Positions 41,363-50,969 are shown, numbered from the stretch's first letter. The stretch is DNA of 64,000 nucleotides from Pectobacterium brasiliense (GCF_016950255.1 NZ_JACGFN010000002.1:806001-870000); one strand, 5' to 3'. The notes: a model not told the origin generated them from the letters alone. Program-made: numbers and translations.

Positions 41363-41956
41363 ATGCAAAAAGTGGTTTTGGCTACCGGAAACCCCGGTAA
41401 AGTGCGCGAGCTCGCCAGCTTGCTGGCCGATTTCGGTTTGGATATTGTGGCGCAGACCGAACTGGGCGTGGATTCCGCCGAAGAAACCGGCCTGACCTTT
41501 ATCGAAAATGCCATCCTGAAAGCACGTCATGCGGCGCACATCACGGGACTGCCAGCCATTGCCGATGATTCCGGGCTGGCTGTCGATGCACTGGGCGGCG
41601 CGCCGGGCATTTACTCGGCACGCTACGCGGGCGTGGATGCCAGCGACCAGCAAAATCTGGACAAGCTGCTGCTGACACTAAAAGACGTACCGGACGCACA
41701 GCGCCGCGCCAGCTTCCACTGCGTGTTGGTGTATCTGCGCCACGCGGAAGACCCGACGCCGATTGTCTGCCACGGTAGCTGGCAGGGTGTGCTGACGCAT
41801 GAAGCGGCGGGCAGCGGCGGCTTCGGCTATGATCCGATCTTCTTCGTGCCGGAGCTGGGTAAAACAGCGGCGGAACTGACGCGTGAAGAGAAGAACGCGC
41901 AGTCTCATCGCGGTCAGGCGCTGCGCCTGCTGCTGGATGCGCTACGCAATGCTTAA
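41363..41956 (+). CDS. rdgB: XTP/dITP diphosphatase RdgB
   Basis: House-cleaning nucleotide pyrophosphatase that removes (d)ITP and XTP to prevent mutagenic incorporation. The 197-residue HAM1-family protein has [13 protein letters not shown] at the N-terminus, [27 protein letters not shown] as the catalytic block, and a C-terminal [10 protein letters not shown] motif. Its stop overlaps hemW by 8 bp. Confidence 0.97.
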   Translation: MQKVVLATGNPGKVRELASLLADFGLDIVAQTELGVDSAEETGLTFIENAILKARHAAHITGLPAIADDSGLAVDALGGAPGIYSARYAGVDASDQQNLDKLLLTLKDVPDAQRRASFHCVLVYLRHAEDPTPIVCHGSWQGVLTHEAAGSGGFGYDPIFFVPELGKTAAELTREEKNAQSHRGQALRLLLDALRNA

Positions 41957-43091
41957 GCTTCCCCCGCTCAGCCTGTACATCCATATTCCGTGGTGCGTAC
42001 AGAAATGTCCGTACTGCGACTTCAACTCTCACGCGCTGAAAGGCGACGTGCCGCATCAGGAATATGTCGATCACCTGCTGGCGGATTTGGATGCCGATTT
42101 GCCGCTGGCGAGCGGTCGTGAGCTGCACTCGATCTTTATCGGCGGCGGCACGCCTAGCCTGCTGAGCGCAGAGGCAATGCAGGCGCTGCTCGACGGCGTG
42201 CGGGCAAGAATTCCGTTAACGCCGGACGCCGAAATTACGATGGAAGCCAACCCCGGTACGGTTGAAGCCGACCGTTTCAGCGGCTATCAGCGTGCGGGGA
42301 TTAACCGTATCTCCATCGGCGTGCAGAGTTTCGATCCGCAAAAGCTGACGCGCCTCGGGCGTATTCACGGCCCAGACGAAGCCAAACGCGCAGCGCATCT
42401 GGCGAACGGTCTGGGATTACGCAGCTTTAATCTGGATCTGATGCACGGCTTGCCGGATCAATCGCTGGACGAAGCGCTGGACGACCTGCGTCAGGCCATT
42501 GCGCTCAATCCGCCGCATTTATCGTGGTATCAGCTCACCATCGAGCCCAATACGCTATTTAGCTCGCGCCCGCCGACGCTGCCGGACGACGACGCGCTGT
42601 GGGACATCTACGAGCAGGGCCACGCGCTACTGAGCGCCGCGGGTTACCAGCAATATGAAACCTCCGCCTACGCCAAACCGGGCTACCAGTGCCAGCATAA
42701 CCTGAACTACTGGCGCTTCGGTGACTATTTGGGGATTGGCTGTGGGGCGCACGGCAAGCTGACCTTCAGCGACGGGCGCATTCTGCGCACGGTCAAAGTC
42801 CGCCATCCGCGTGGCTATATGCAGGGCACGTATCTGGATAAACAGCACGACGTTGCTAACGACGAACGGCCTTTTGAGTTTTTCATGAACCGCTTTCGCC
42901 TGCTGGAAGCCGCCCCGCGCGCGGATTTCACGGCGTACACCGGTCTGGAAGAACACAGCATTCGTCCGCAGTTGGATCAGGCGCTAGCGCAAGGCTATCT
43001 GACGGAAACCGCCACACACTGGCAAATCACCGAGCACGGTAAACTGTTCCTGAACTCTCTACTGGAGCTATTTCTGGCGGAAGAAGAGTAA
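41949..43091 (+). CDS. hemW: Radical SAM heme chaperone HemW
   Basis: A 380-residue radical-SAM protein that binds and transfers heme, formerly annotated as a coproporphyrinogen oxidase. The cluster motif [13 protein letters not shown] (CxxxCxxC) is followed by [11 protein letters not shown], and a HemN C-terminal domain is present. The start at 41949 gives [16 protein letters not shown] and overlaps rdgB by 8 bp. Last gene of the run. Confidence 0.96.
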   Translation: MLKLPPLSLYIHIPWCVQKCPYCDFNSHALKGDVPHQEYVDHLLADLDADLPLASGRELHSIFIGGGTPSLLSAEAMQALLDGVRARIPLTPDAEITMEANPGTVEADRFSGYQRAGINRISIGVQSFDPQKLTRLGRIHGPDEAKRAAHLANGLGLRSFNLDLMHGLPDQSLDEALDDLRQAIALNPPHLSWYQLTIEPNTLFSSRPPTLPDDDALWDIYEQGHALLSAAGYQQYETSAYAKPGYQCQHNLNYWRFGDYLGIGCGAHGKLTFSDGRILRTVKVRHPRGYMQGTYLDKQHDVANDERPFEFFMNRFRLLEAAPRADFTAYTGLEEHSIRPQLDQALAQGYLTETATHWQITEHGKLFLNSLLELFLAEEE

Positions 43092-43098
43092 TTATTCC

Positions 43099-43130
43099 GT
43101 GGGCAGGTTTTCTCTGAAAAACCTGCCCAC
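43099..43130 (+). terminator. Long hairpin after hemW
   Basis: GTGGGCAGGTTTT-ctctga-AAAACCTGCCCAC, a 13-bp perfect stem 8 bp past the hemW stop. The internal A/T run could serve as terminator in either orientation. Confidence 0.65.
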
Positions 43131-43319
43131 CGCTTCCCACCCTATTTCTCCTTTTGCAACGCTTACAAAGCTTATTTCGAGCCGTCTCCCTTTTCCACCA
43201 AACGCCGCTTGTCCGCAGCATGAAAATCCTTTCTCCTTGTGCTGGACGACGATGTCATCGTTAAGTACGCTACAGGCTTCTGATAAGAACAAATCTTACA
43301 TCTGAGAACCGGAGGCATG

Positions 43320-43580
43320 ATGGCCAGAACCATGACAATTGACCTTGGAGATGAACTTCGTCATTACGTGGAATCGCTGGTGGAATCAGGCGATTACCGC
43401 ACGCAAAGTGAAGTCATTCGGGAAGCGCTAAGAATGCTACGGGAAAAACAGGCGGAGTCAGATCTACAAACGCTGCGTCAGTTAATCGCTGAAGGGATAA
43501 ACAGCGGAGAACCACAGGAGTGGGATAAAGATGAGTTCTTGCGAAAAATCAGAAACAGGACGCGAACGGCCACCCGATAA
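43320..43580 (+). CDS. parD: ParD-family antitoxin
   Basis: An 86-residue type II antitoxin. The N-terminal ribbon-helix-helix DNA-binding domain (MTIDLGDELRHYVESLVESGDYRTQSEVIREALRML) matches the CC2985/ParD signature. The charged C-terminal half would wrap the toxin. It overlaps the toxin gene by 50 bp and should autoregulate the pair. GGAGGC precedes the start. Located at the border of the AT-rich accessory block. Confidence 0.93.
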   Translation: MARTMTIDLGDELRHYVESLVESGDYRTQSEVIREALRMLREKQAESDLQTLRQLIAEGINSGEPQEWDKDEFLRKIRNRTRTATR

Positions 43581-43869
43581 AATCAAGCTAACACCGCTCG
43601 CGCAACACGACCTAGAGGCTATTTACCTCTACGGCTTGCTGCATTTTAATCAGGAAAGGGCTGAAGCCTATCTGGAAACCATCGAGCACGCGTTTACCGC
43701 TATCAGGCATAACAAGATAGGGATCGAACGTAAGGAGCTTGGGCCAGGTTTGTACTCATTTCCCGTCGCCAGACATACGCTATTTTTTCTGTACGAAACA
43801 GACAGCGTCCTTGTTGTTCGAATACTTCATCAATCGCAGGACATTGTGCGGCATCTTAAGTGGCTATGA
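43531..43869 (+). CDS. parE: ParE/RelE-superfamily toxin
   Basis: A 112-residue toxin of the RelE/ParE fold. Features: KLTPLAQHDLEAIYLYGLLHF at the first helices, then GIERKELGPGLYSFPVARHTLFFLYETDSVLVVRILHQSQD, the usual ParE beta-sheet and C-terminal helix. ParE toxins poison DNA gyrase, and association with ParD supports that over mRNA cleavage. The first 15 residues are encoded within the antitoxin overlap and may be extra. Confidence 0.92.
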   Translation: MSSCEKSETGRERPPDKIKLTPLAQHDLEAIYLYGLLHFNQERAEAYLETIEHAFTAIRHNKIGIERKELGPGLYSFPVARHTLFFLYETDSVLVVRILHQSQDIVRHLKWL

Positions 43870-43973
43870 GCCATTTTCTGCGACCATAGGTTGTATTCGC
43901 TCAGACTTGAACTGACCGCTTTCGCGGACAGAACACTATTAAATCTGACATGCTGTAATGAGCAAAGAGCAGA

Positions 43974-44026
43974 CATTAACACCGCGCTTTGCGGAAAACT
44001 TGTCCGACAACAGCGCTTTGTTAAAT
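43974..44026 (-). repeat. Candidate integron attC site at the 3' end of the 440-residue gene
   Basis: On the minus strand it opens with ATTTAAC (fits RYYYAAC) and the gene's stop codon TAA lies inside this box, as in integron cassettes. It closes with GTTAATG (GTT core kept). Symmetric stems TAACA/TGTTA and GCGC/GCGC are separated by two unpaired bases on each side. At 53 bp it is at the short end, as if its central loop had been lost. No integrase gene is seen in the window. Confidence 0.55.
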
Positions 44027-45343
44027 GCTTGATATCAGGAATGTGAGATCAAACCCATTAAACTTATGATTTGGCCAGTGCTCTACAATCAATGCGATTG
44101 TTTTACCCTCAACTTTCTCAGAATGTGAATTACAACCTGAAATAGCATTTTTCATCTCTTCAGATAAAGGCAGGCTTAAGCTTGAGATACTCAAAGCTTC
44201 AGCCATGGCTTCTAACTTTTCACATGCCTGATGGGTTCTGGAAGCATCATTCACGTTCACTTTAAGCTTCAGGACTTTTGCAACATCTTCAGAACCTTCA
44301 ACATAATAAGCGATATTATCCGGGATAAAACCATCGCTAAATTCTTCCATTGGGGATGATGCAAACCATTCCTCTTCGAAAGATCTATTATAGAATCCAG
44401 CACTCAACCCTTCGTTTACGAGAAATTCTTTGGCTTTATAAGGGCTCCAACCTTGATTTTGTGGCACTTCCTTTGGATTTTTCTCAGAATATCTCGCTTT
44501 AAATATATATTTAAAGGTATCAATCAGATCCGAGTATGATTCTATGTTTGTTTTGACGACATGAAATGACCATCGCTCTAGCAGGCTGATCCGGACATTA
44601 AACAATATAAATGCATAGAATTTAGCCAAATATCTATGGAACCGGTTCTTTATTGAAAATCTAAGGCGAACAGAGACCTGCTCATATGTTGAATAAACCA
44701 ACATAAAGAAAACGAATGGTAAGTAACAGAGAGTCAGCAATGGGGGAACAAAGAAGTCGTATGCAGTTTTTTCTTTCCCAAACTCACCAAAATCGGTCAT
44801 TAACATGTACAAAGTGTAAATAATTAAGACTACCCCGAATGAAGATAGGAAATATTCTAGAAGAATCTTTACCTGATGATGTTTTCTGTTGGTTTCAGCA
44901 ATAGCTAGCATAGCTCCCAATAATGCTAAAACAGGGACTAACAGGGTTTCGACCCAAAGAGAGAAAGTATATACTCCAACAACAAATTGAAGAATCGCTA
45001 GTAGTTTCAAGTTATCTAAAACTGAGCGCTTGAAAAAAACCTTATCTCTTTTAATTTTCTCAAGATTAAATAGCGACATAAAACCAACAGAAATGGACCA
45101 AAAAACAGTATTTTTTAGCTGTTCAAAATTCCATAATTTCAACTCAGAAAGCCAGTAAATGACAATTGCCATGTAAGCAACCATCAAACAAAGGACAGAC
45201 ATTATTTGTCTAACAAATAAAGCCGCTAAGACGCCTTTGAAAGCACTTCTGGCCTCCGCCATTTTTGAGGAAGAAAAAATGTAAACCGAAATTGCTAAAA
45301 GCCATAACGCAATTGCAATCTCTCGATTATTTAGAATATCCAC
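44021..45343 (-). CDS. Unrecognised polytopic membrane protein with cytosolic C-terminal domain
   Basis: About 440 residues, function not recognised. The GTG at 45343 is chosen because AAGGA lies 6 bp upstream and an attC-like core ends 14 bp upstream; the open frame continues to 45409 through the palindrome and would be an artefact. Six or seven hydrophobic segments fill residues 8-225. A soluble C-terminal region of about 200 residues follows, with GWSPYKAKEFLVNEGLSAGF and a final HWPNHKFNGFDLTFLI. AT-rich composition differs from both flanks, indicating transfer. The stop codon is embedded in the downstream attC-like box. Confidence 0.75.
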   Translation of the reverse strand: MDILNNREIAIALWLLAISVYIFSSSKMAEARSAFKGVLAALFVRQIMSVLCLMVAYMAIVIYWLSELKLWNFEQLKNTVFWSISVGFMSLFNLEKIKRDKVFFKRSVLDNLKLLAILQFVVGVYTFSLWVETLLVPVLALLGAMLAIAETNRKHHQVKILLEYFLSSFGVVLIIYTLYMLMTDFGEFGKEKTAYDFFVPPLLTLCYLPFVFFMLVYSTYEQVSVRLRFSIKNRFHRYLAKFYAFILFNVRISLLERWSFHVVKTNIESYSDLIDTFKYIFKARYSEKNPKEVPQNQGWSPYKAKEFLVNEGLSAGFYNRSFEEEWFASSPMEEFSDGFIPDNIAYYVEGSEDVAKVLKLKVNVNDASRTHQACEKLEAMAEALSISSLSLPLSEEMKNAISGCNSHSEKVEGKTIALIVEHWPNHKFNGFDLTFLISSI

Positions 45344-45357
45344 GAGCTTCCTTGTGC

Positions 45358-45419
45358 ATTTAACGCCTAATTTAGGGGTCGGCGCTGCGTAGCAGCAAAG
45401 GCACAACATAATTGTGGGC
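45358..45419 (-). repeat. Candidate integron attC site upstream of the 440-residue gene
   Basis: On the minus strand it ends GGCGTTAAATGC, with GTTAAAT fitting the GTTRRRY core. It begins GCCCACAATTA, one A short of the ideal GCCCAAC inverse core. Stems CGCC/GGCG, AATT/AATT and a central GCTGC-tac-GCAGC make a 62-bp imperfect palindrome of attC size. The downstream gene starts 14 bp later, typical of a cassette. Confidence 0.5.
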
Positions 45420-45433
45420 GACTACAATTACTG

Positions 45434-45619
45434 CTATGCATTTTTCAAAATAGGAACTCTTATTTTTCTAAAACTCATACCGCACAATTCCTCCAGTTTT
45501 CCTTCATGGTGAGTTTTGCATAATTGAACATATTCATTCGCATCAAAACTACACTTTTCTAATTCGCACTTTACCTTAGTTACAATTTCACTATAAGTTA
45601 TAATTTTTCCTAAACACAT
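45434..45619 (-). CDS. Hypothetical small Cys-rich protein (61 residues)
   Basis: A 61-residue frame starting MCLGKIITYSEIVTKVKC and ending VPILKNA, not recognised. It has five cysteines and a Lys/Glu-rich composition and no signal peptide or membrane helix. Its stop lies 15 bp before the attC-like site, so it would be the preceding cassette in the same array. No strong ribosome site is visible, so coding status is uncertain. Confidence 0.45.
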   Translation of the reverse strand: MCLGKIITYSEIVTKVKCELEKCSFDANEYVQLCKTHHEGKLEELCGMSFRKIRVPILKNA

Positions 45620-46164
45620 AACAGTTATTAAGTAGGCATATCCGTAATATCTGAAAAATCAACTAACAAGTCATCATTTTAACGTACCTATTTTAAACAA
45701 CCTACAACCTACTCACGTTTTTTTCAATAGGATACTTTCGCCGCCCCCTCAGAGCCATTATGAAGCGGGCAGACCATTTCCGGCAATTTCCCTGTCCATA
45801 TTACCCAAAAAAGACCGTGATGATTTCTGCGCATCTGTATGGCTATGTACAGGAGTAACTGGCGGGCATTTAGAATAAATATTAAAGCCAGCACACCGTT
45901 TTAAGCGAAAATTCAACATGCATTAGTTAACGGGAGATTAGTCGGCTTATGGCACAAAACCGCTTGTCAGATTAGGTTTAGCTCTGCGCTATAACACTGC
46001 CAGCTCGGCTCTGAGCCACTACACATCAGCCGCTACATAATCTCAAACAATATCAGCTGGTTCAGGGCTCTCGAGGATTGAATTTTTACCTGCGGTTATG
46101 ACACAGTAGAAACCTATCAACATCTTTCTATCAAACCCTGTTTATCAACCACCTGCGGGTAACG
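45620..46164. other. AT-rich gene-free stretch
   Basis: About 545 bp between the cassette block and the entericidin gene. Both strands are broken by frequent stops and I see no gene, RNA or clear repeat. It may contain decayed remnants of the acquired block and the entericidin promoter. Confidence 0.5.
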
Positions 46165-46167
46165 ATG

Positions 46168-46296
46168 ATGAAACGTATAACAACAATCGTAGTAGCGCTG
46201 CTGGTCACGGCAGCATTGAGCGGCTGTAACACCACGCGCGGCTTTGGCCAGGATGTGCAGAAACTGGGTAGCAAAATTTCACACGCCGCTAGCTAA
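46168..46296 (+). CDS. ecnB: Entericidin A/B family lipoprotein
   Basis: A 42-residue lipoprotein. The signal peptide MKRITTIVVALLVTAALSGC has lipobox LSGC (Cys20). The mature NTTRGFGQDVQKLGSKISHAAS matches the entericidin GxGxDxxxxGxxIxxAA pattern. Entericidins are cell-envelope peptides of an antidote/toxin pair in E. coli; only the B-like member is present here. A second ATG at 46165 is equally possible. It ends in a strong terminator. Confidence 0.88.
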   Translation: MKRITTIVVALLVTAALSGCNTTRGFGQDVQKLGSKISHAAS

Positions 46297-46312
46297 ACCA
46301 CCGTCAAATAAC

Positions 46313-46343
46313 AAAAAACCGGCCATACATCAGCCGGTTTTTT
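46313..46343. terminator. Bidirectional terminator between the entericidin gene and elaA
   Basis: AAAAAACCGGC-catacatca-GCCGGTTTTTT with runs of six A and six T. Confidence 0.92.
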
Positions 46344-46390
46344 CGTTTACGCCGCGATCCCTACGCTTTCCGCAGTTGGTTCAATATCCC

Positions 46391-46846
46391 TCAGAACGCC
46401 GACAGCATATCAATATGCGGAATGCCGTCTTCGTCATATTCCTCACCGGTCGCCACAAAGCCAAACGCACCGTAGAACGTTTGCAAATGAGCCTGCGCAG
46501 ACAGGAAAAGATGCTTTTGCGGCCAGTGGCGTGCGCAGGCAATCAGCGTGTGTTCCATCAACTGGTGCCCCAGATGTTGCCCGCGGGCATGAGGCGCGAC
46601 AATCACGCGTCCAATTGTCACCACATCGTTGTTCGGATGGGGAGCAAGCAGCCGAGCGCATGAGGCCAGCTTGCCGTCACGGTACGCCGTAATATGGCGA
46701 TTACCGTCCACCAGATCGCGGCCATCAATATCCAAATAGGGACAGGTTTGCTCGACCACGAATACCTGATTGCGCAGCGCCAATATGTCATGCAGTGAAT
46801 ACACGTTAAGGTCTGCCACATCCCAGTCATGCCATATCAGACTCAT
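46391..46846 (-). CDS. elaA: GNAT-family acetyltransferase ElaA
   Basis: A 151-residue GNAT acetyltransferase. The acetyl-CoA site is IGRVIVAPHARGQHLGHQLM, with a C-terminal YGAFGFVATGEEYDEDGIPHIDM typical of ElaA. The acceptor substrate is not known. It lies 20 bp beyond lplT in the same direction and may be co-transcribed with aas-lplT. Confidence 0.93.
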   Translation of the reverse strand: MSLIWHDWDVADLNVYSLHDILALRNQVFVVEQTCPYLDIDGRDLVDGNRHITAYRDGKLASCARLLAPHPNNDVVTIGRVIVAPHARGQHLGHQLMEHTLIACARHWPQKHLFLSAQAHLQTFYGAFGFVATGEEYDEDGIPHIDMLSAF

Positions 46847-46866
46847 TGCTACCCTTCCTATTTCGT

Positions 46867-48090
46867 TTATTCCGCACCAGTGGAACGATCGCGGCGCTTA
46901 GCCAGAACCAGCCATGCCCACAGAAACGCAATCGCCAGCGCAAACAAGACACCAAAGCCAATCCCGATGGTGATAACCGACACACCCAGTTTCACCACCA
47001 GAGAATAAAGCCCCAGCATTAACAGCATAGCGCCGTTCTCACCCAAATTCTGTACGGCGATCGCATTCCCCGCCCCAACGCTGGCCTTACCGCGCTCCTG
47101 CAACAGCGCATTCAGCGGGACGATGAAGAACCCACCGAGCGCCCCCAGCAGAATCAGCAAGGAATAGGCGCTCATGAGGTTGTGTTGGAGTGTGAAAATC
47201 ACCACCACTACGCCAATCAAGAACCCCGCAGGCAGACAGCGCCGCACGCTATCGAGCGTTACCAGCTTCGCAGCCGCACCGGCTCCTACCACGATACCCA
47301 CGGCGACCATCGCGTTAAGCAGCGTCGGCGTTGCATTGTCGGTAATCCCAAGCGCATGCGGTACCCACAGCACCAGCAGAAAGCGCAGCGTCACACCTGC
47401 GCCCCAGAACATACTGGTGCCGATCAGCGAGAGTCGGGCGTCGCCATCGCGCCATAGCACGCGACAGGCGGAAAAGAAGCTGCTCGCCATCTGCACCGGA
47501 TGCCACGGCTGTCCCGGCCGCGCCGCGTTGAGACGAGGAATCAGCATGTTCGCTCCCAGCGCTATGCCGTAAGCCACCGCACAAACCGATAGCGCCCCGT
47601 AAATGTTCCAGTCCGCCAGCACGCCGCCTGCGACTGAACCGGTCAGGATCGCCGCAATCGTCGAGGCCTCCATCAGACCATTCGCTTTGACCAACTGATC
47701 GCCGCGCGTGATCTCACCCAGAATGCCGTATTTCGCCGGGGAATAAGCCGCAGCGCCAATGCCCACCAGCGTGTATCCCAAAAACGGATTTCCGCCCACG
47801 CAAATCAACAGCGCGCCCGCCAACTTCAGGGTATTGGCGAACATCATCACCTGCCCTTTGGAGAAGCTGTCCGCAATTTGCCCGACAAACGGTGCGAGAA
47901 TGATGTACGCAGCGACAAACCCCATCTGCAAAAACGGCTGGCTCCAGTCGGGATACACCAGCTGTTTGATCAGCGCTAACGTGGCAAACAGCAGCGCGTT
48001 ATCGCCAAACGCGGAGAAGAACTGCGCGATAATCACCGCGCTCATACTGCGCGACAGCAAAGGCGTCGCGGGTTCAGTCTGTTGACTCAT
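46867..48090 (-). CDS. lplT: Lysophospholipid transporter LplT
   Basis: A 407-residue major-facilitator protein with about 12 membrane helices that flips lysophosphatidylethanolamine from the outer to the inner leaflet for re-acylation by Aas. N-terminal [28 protein letters not shown] is characteristic. Its ATG overlaps the aas stop as ATGA, so the transporter and acyltransferase are translationally coupled. Confidence 0.97.
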   Translation of the reverse strand: MSQQTEPATPLLSRSMSAVIIAQFFSAFGDNALLFATLALIKQLVYPDWSQPFLQMGFVAAYIILAPFVGQIADSFSKGQVMMFANTLKLAGALLICVGGNPFLGYTLVGIGAAAYSPAKYGILGEITRGDQLVKANGLMEASTIAAILTGSVAGGVLADWNIYGALSVCAVAYGIALGANMLIPRLNAARPGQPWHPVQMASSFFSACRVLWRDGDARLSLIGTSMFWGAGVTLRFLLVLWVPHALGITDNATPTLLNAMVAVGIVVGAGAAAKLVTLDSVRRCLPAGFLIGVVVVIFTLQHNLMSAYSLLILLGALGGFFIVPLNALLQERGKASVGAGNAIAVQNLGENGAMLLMLGLYSLVVKLGVSVITIGIGFGVLFALAIAFLWAWLVLAKRRDRSTGAE

Positions 48091-50258
48091 ACATTCGGCT
48101 CCGACGCGTTAGTTGCTGGTTCTTCGGCCATCTGGCGCAGCGTGACAAAGTCAGGCTTGCCGCTGCCAAGTAGCGGTAAGGCTTTCACATAGCGAATATC
48201 GCGCGGCACCGCCAGTTCCGGTACGCCGCTGCTGCGTGCTTGTGCAAGCAACGCGTCACGGGTTATCTGGTTGTCCGTCGTAAACAGCACCAGCGCCTCG
48301 CCTTTGCTGCTGTCACTTTTCGCACTGGCCGCATGCTGCGCTTCCGGCGATATCTTCACCGCTAGCTGTTCTACACTTTCCAGCGACACCATCTCCCCTG
48401 CCAGCTTGGCAAAGCGCTTCACGCGGCCGATGATGGTGCAGAAGCCTCTTTCATCCAGTTCGACAATATCGCCCGTGTCATACCAGCCCTGCTGCAACTC
48501 GCCCTGCGCGTTTTCTGCCGCAGGCGCTTCGAGCACGCCGGGGTTTTCCACTCGCAGATAGCCTTTCATGATATTCGGCCCGCGCAGCTGTAGACGACCG
48601 CCGCGCGTGATGCCCGGCACCGTAATCAAACGCGATTCGATTTCCGGCAACAGCTTGCCGACGGAATGGATTTTTGTCGCCATCGGGACGTTGATCGCCA
48701 CCACCGGCGCGCACTCGGTCACGCCGTAGCCTTCCAGAATGCGGATACCAAATTTATCCTGCCAAACCTGACGCGTGGTTTCAGACAGCTTTTCTGCCCC
48801 GGCAACCACATAGCGCAGACGAGCAAAATCATACGGATGGGCGAAGCGTGCGTAGTTGCCTAAAAACGTTGACGTCCCAAACAGCACGGTACAGTTCTGG
48901 TCATAAACCAGCTCCGGCACGATGCGATAGTGCAACGGGCTGGGGTAGAGGAACACGCGAGCGCCCGTCATCAGCGGCGTTAACAGCCCCACCGTCAGGC
49001 CAAACGCATGGAACAGCGGCAGCGCAGACATAAAGCGGTCACGCGCCGTGAAATCTGCCACCGTACGAATCTGCTCAACGTTCGCCAGCAGGCTGTCATG
49101 GGAATGCACGACACCTTTCGGATTCCCCTCGGAACCGGAGGTAAACAGTACGATAGCCGCATCGTCAGGTTTCTGCGGCAGCATCGCGCGAGCAGGAAAC
49201 AGCAGATGAAACAGGATCCACAGCTTATCGGTCAGCGTCACGGTGTCTTTCAAATCTTCCAGATAGACCCAGTTGGCCTCGCTGACCTGCTTCGGTAGAT
49301 CCGTCAGCTTGCCCTTTTCCAGAAACTGGCGAGACGTGACGATGGTTTTGATCCCCGCCGCTTTCATCGCGCTTTGTAGCCCTTTCGCGCCAGCGGTGTA
49401 GTTCAGCATGGCAGGAACGCGGTTACGCAACGATGCGCCCAGGATGGATGCCGCGGTAATGGTCGCGTTGGGCAACAGCATGCCGACATGTTCATCGACG
49501 CGGGTGAAGCGCTGCAAAATGCGCGATACGCCCAGCGATTTTTTCAATAAGCCCTGATAGCTGTCTTCATTGAATGAGATATCCGCAATGCTGGGGGAGG
49601 AGCGCCCATAACGAGTTCTCGCGGCCAGAAAGGCCTGATACAGCGTGTGCTGCGGGCGCGTATCCATCCGCGCCTTCATCATAATCTGGTGCAAATGCTC
49701 ACCGGCCAGCGCACGACGTTCTCTGGCACTGCTGGCTTCCGGCATCGGCAACGTGGTCGGGGGCAAATAGGTGATCGTAATCTGCGGGAGGCAGCGGCGT
49801 TTAAAGACGCCCGCCAGCCGACCAAACGGCGTGAACTCTGCGCCATCAATGCGCACGGGGATAATCGTTGCCCCCGATTTCGCCGCGACAAACGCCGCGC
49901 CGCTGTAAATCTTCATCAGCGATCCGGTAACGCTGATCCGCCCTTCTGGGAAAACCACGACGGGCTGGCCGCGTTCGATCACCTTGATCAGCCCTTTGAT
50001 TGCCAGAGGCTTAGTGGGATCTAACGGCACGAAATCGATATACGGCTTCAGCCAGCGCATAAACCAGCGATCGGAAATGGAGGAGTACACGGCAAAGACG
50101 GGCTTTATCGGTAAGAATAACGCCAGCAAAACGCCATCAAGGAACGAGACGTGATTGGGGGTGATGAGCAATTTGGATTGCTGAAACTGGCTGCTGTCGC
50201 CCTCGATCCGGATGCGATACAGACGCTGGAACACCCAACGTAACAGGGTATGAATCAT
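48087..50258 (-). CDS. aas: Bifunctional acyl-ACP synthetase / 2-acyl-GPE acyltransferase Aas
   Basis: Inner-membrane enzyme of 723 residues. The N-terminal PlsC-type acyltransferase domain carries [18 protein letters not shown] (HxxxxD-like) and VVFPEGRIS. The AMP-binding synthetase domain has [18 protein letters not shown] and [10 protein letters not shown]. It re-acylates lysophosphatidylethanolamine supplied by LplT. The ATG at 50258 follows GGGAGAAGG; a TTG four codons upstream lacks a site. Neighbouring omrA keeps the E. coli order. Confidence 0.96.
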   Translation of the reverse strand: MIHTLLRWVFQRLYRIRIEGDSSQFQQSKLLITPNHVSFLDGVLLALFLPIKPVFAVYSSISDRWFMRWLKPYIDFVPLDPTKPLAIKGLIKVIERGQPVVVFPEGRISVTGSLMKIYSGAAFVAAKSGATIIPVRIDGAEFTPFGRLAGVFKRRCLPQITITYLPPTTLPMPEASSARERRALAGEHLHQIMMKARMDTRPQHTLYQAFLAARTRYGRSSPSIADISFNEDSYQGLLKKSLGVSRILQRFTRVDEHVGMLLPNATITAASILGASLRNRVPAMLNYTAGAKGLQSAMKAAGIKTIVTSRQFLEKGKLTDLPKQVSEANWVYLEDLKDTVTLTDKLWILFHLLFPARAMLPQKPDDAAIVLFTSGSEGNPKGVVHSHDSLLANVEQIRTVADFTARDRFMSALPLFHAFGLTVGLLTPLMTGARVFLYPSPLHYRIVPELVYDQNCTVLFGTSTFLGNYARFAHPYDFARLRYVVAGAEKLSETTRQVWQDKFGIRILEGYGVTECAPVVAINVPMATKIHSVGKLLPEIESRLITVPGITRGGRLQLRGPNIMKGYLRVENPGVLEAPAAENAQGELQQGWYDTGDIVELDERGFCTIIGRVKRFAKLAGEMVSLESVEQLAVKISPEAQHAASAKSDSSKGEALVLFTTDNQITRDALLAQARSSGVPELAVPRDIRYVKALPLLGSGKPDFVTLRQMAEEPATNASEPNV

Positions 50259-50656
50259 GCCTTCTCCCAATAGACAGATAAATGAATTGATCCTTCAGAC
50301 GCCCTATCGTGATATCCGTACATCAGCGATCGGTACAGAACAAAGGGTATTATATTATTTATTTGAATATCATAACCCGCATGTAAAAAATCATGACAAC
50401 AAAGGTTATATACCCTAAATAATCCGGTTTGCGGGACAAAGCGCTATCATTTTCACAACATACTGCGCTGGTTCTTTAGGGCAATACGCATTGCCATGGA
50501 GCAAGCAACGGACAACGTCGTCAGGAACGAATTTGACCACGCAACAGCGGGGCCTGCCGTAAGAGACTCGCGGCCTCTCTCATTTCATTCTTTCCCATCG
50601 CTGACCCTGCCGTTTTACAACAGCACAAAAAGACGAAAAACAGCGTCTCCACCACA

Positions 50657-50685
50657 TTGACAGAAACACCAAACGAAATTAAAAC
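50657..50685 (+). promoter_or_regulatory. Candidate sigma-70 promoter of the small lipoprotein pair
   Basis: Consensus -35 TTGACA (50657-50662), 17 bp, then TAAAAC (50680-50685), about 55 bp before the first lipoprotein ATG. The rest of the 482-bp gap 50259-50740 shows no gene that I can support. Confidence 0.45.
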
Positions 50686-50740
50686 TATACCGTACAGTTT
50701 ACTTTTGTAATCCACTCACTATCACGTCAGGAGAAAGAGA

Positions 50741-50812
50741 ATGAAAAGTCTATTGCTACTCAGCTGTGTCAGCTCGGTATTGATGCTGAGCGGCTGTGTC
50801 TCTTTATTTTAA
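50741..50812 (+). CDS. Micro-lipoprotein, 23 residues
   Basis: MKSLLLLSCVSSVLMLSGC then VSLF and stop: a complete type II signal peptide with lipobox LSGC but only five residues including the lipidated cysteine in the mature form. Ribosome site CAGGAGAAAGAGA is excellent. It is followed 39 bp later by a similar gene. Resembles lysis-protein or entericidin-like micro-lipoproteins in style only; no specific family recognised. Confidence 0.7.
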   Translation: MKSLLLLSCVSSVLMLSGCVSLF

Positions 50813-50851
50813 CTCAAGCATATAAGAGCATTTAAGTTACGTGGAGAACGT

Positions 50852-50935
50852 ATGAAAAATCTGTTTCTTGCAAGCTGTATCGCCGCCACATTCTTGCTAA
50901 GCGGCTGCCTTTCTATCGGTAGCCACCTCAACTGA
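50852..50935 (+). CDS. Micro-lipoprotein, 27 residues
   Basis: MKNLFLASCIAATFLLSGC then LSIGSHLN and stop. The layout is the same as the gene at 50741, with which it shares the MK-L---SC------LSGC-S pattern, so the two probably arose by duplication. GTGGAGAACGT precedes the start and a 9-bp stem hairpin follows. Mature lipopeptide of nine residues; function unknown. Confidence 0.7.
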   Translation: MKNLFLASCIAATFLLSGCLSIGSHLN

Positions 50936-50940
50936 TCTTT

Positions 50941-50969
50941 CGCGCTATGCCGTCCCTCGTCATAGCGCG
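50941..50969 (+). terminator. Terminator-like hairpin after the micro-lipoproteins
   Basis: CGCGCTATG-ccgtccctcgt-CATAGCGCG followed by a pyrimidine-rich tail (ATATTCTCTCTTCTC). Confidence 0.6.

Noticed and set aside
45612..45619. Third integron core (GTTATGT) at the start of the 61-residue gene
   Set aside because: GTTATGT does not fit GTTRRRY well, and no palindrome of attC size lies upstream.
50521..50715. 64-codon frame on the minus strand
   Set aside because: It overlaps the promoter region of the micro-lipoproteins, has no ribosome site and no recognisable protein features.
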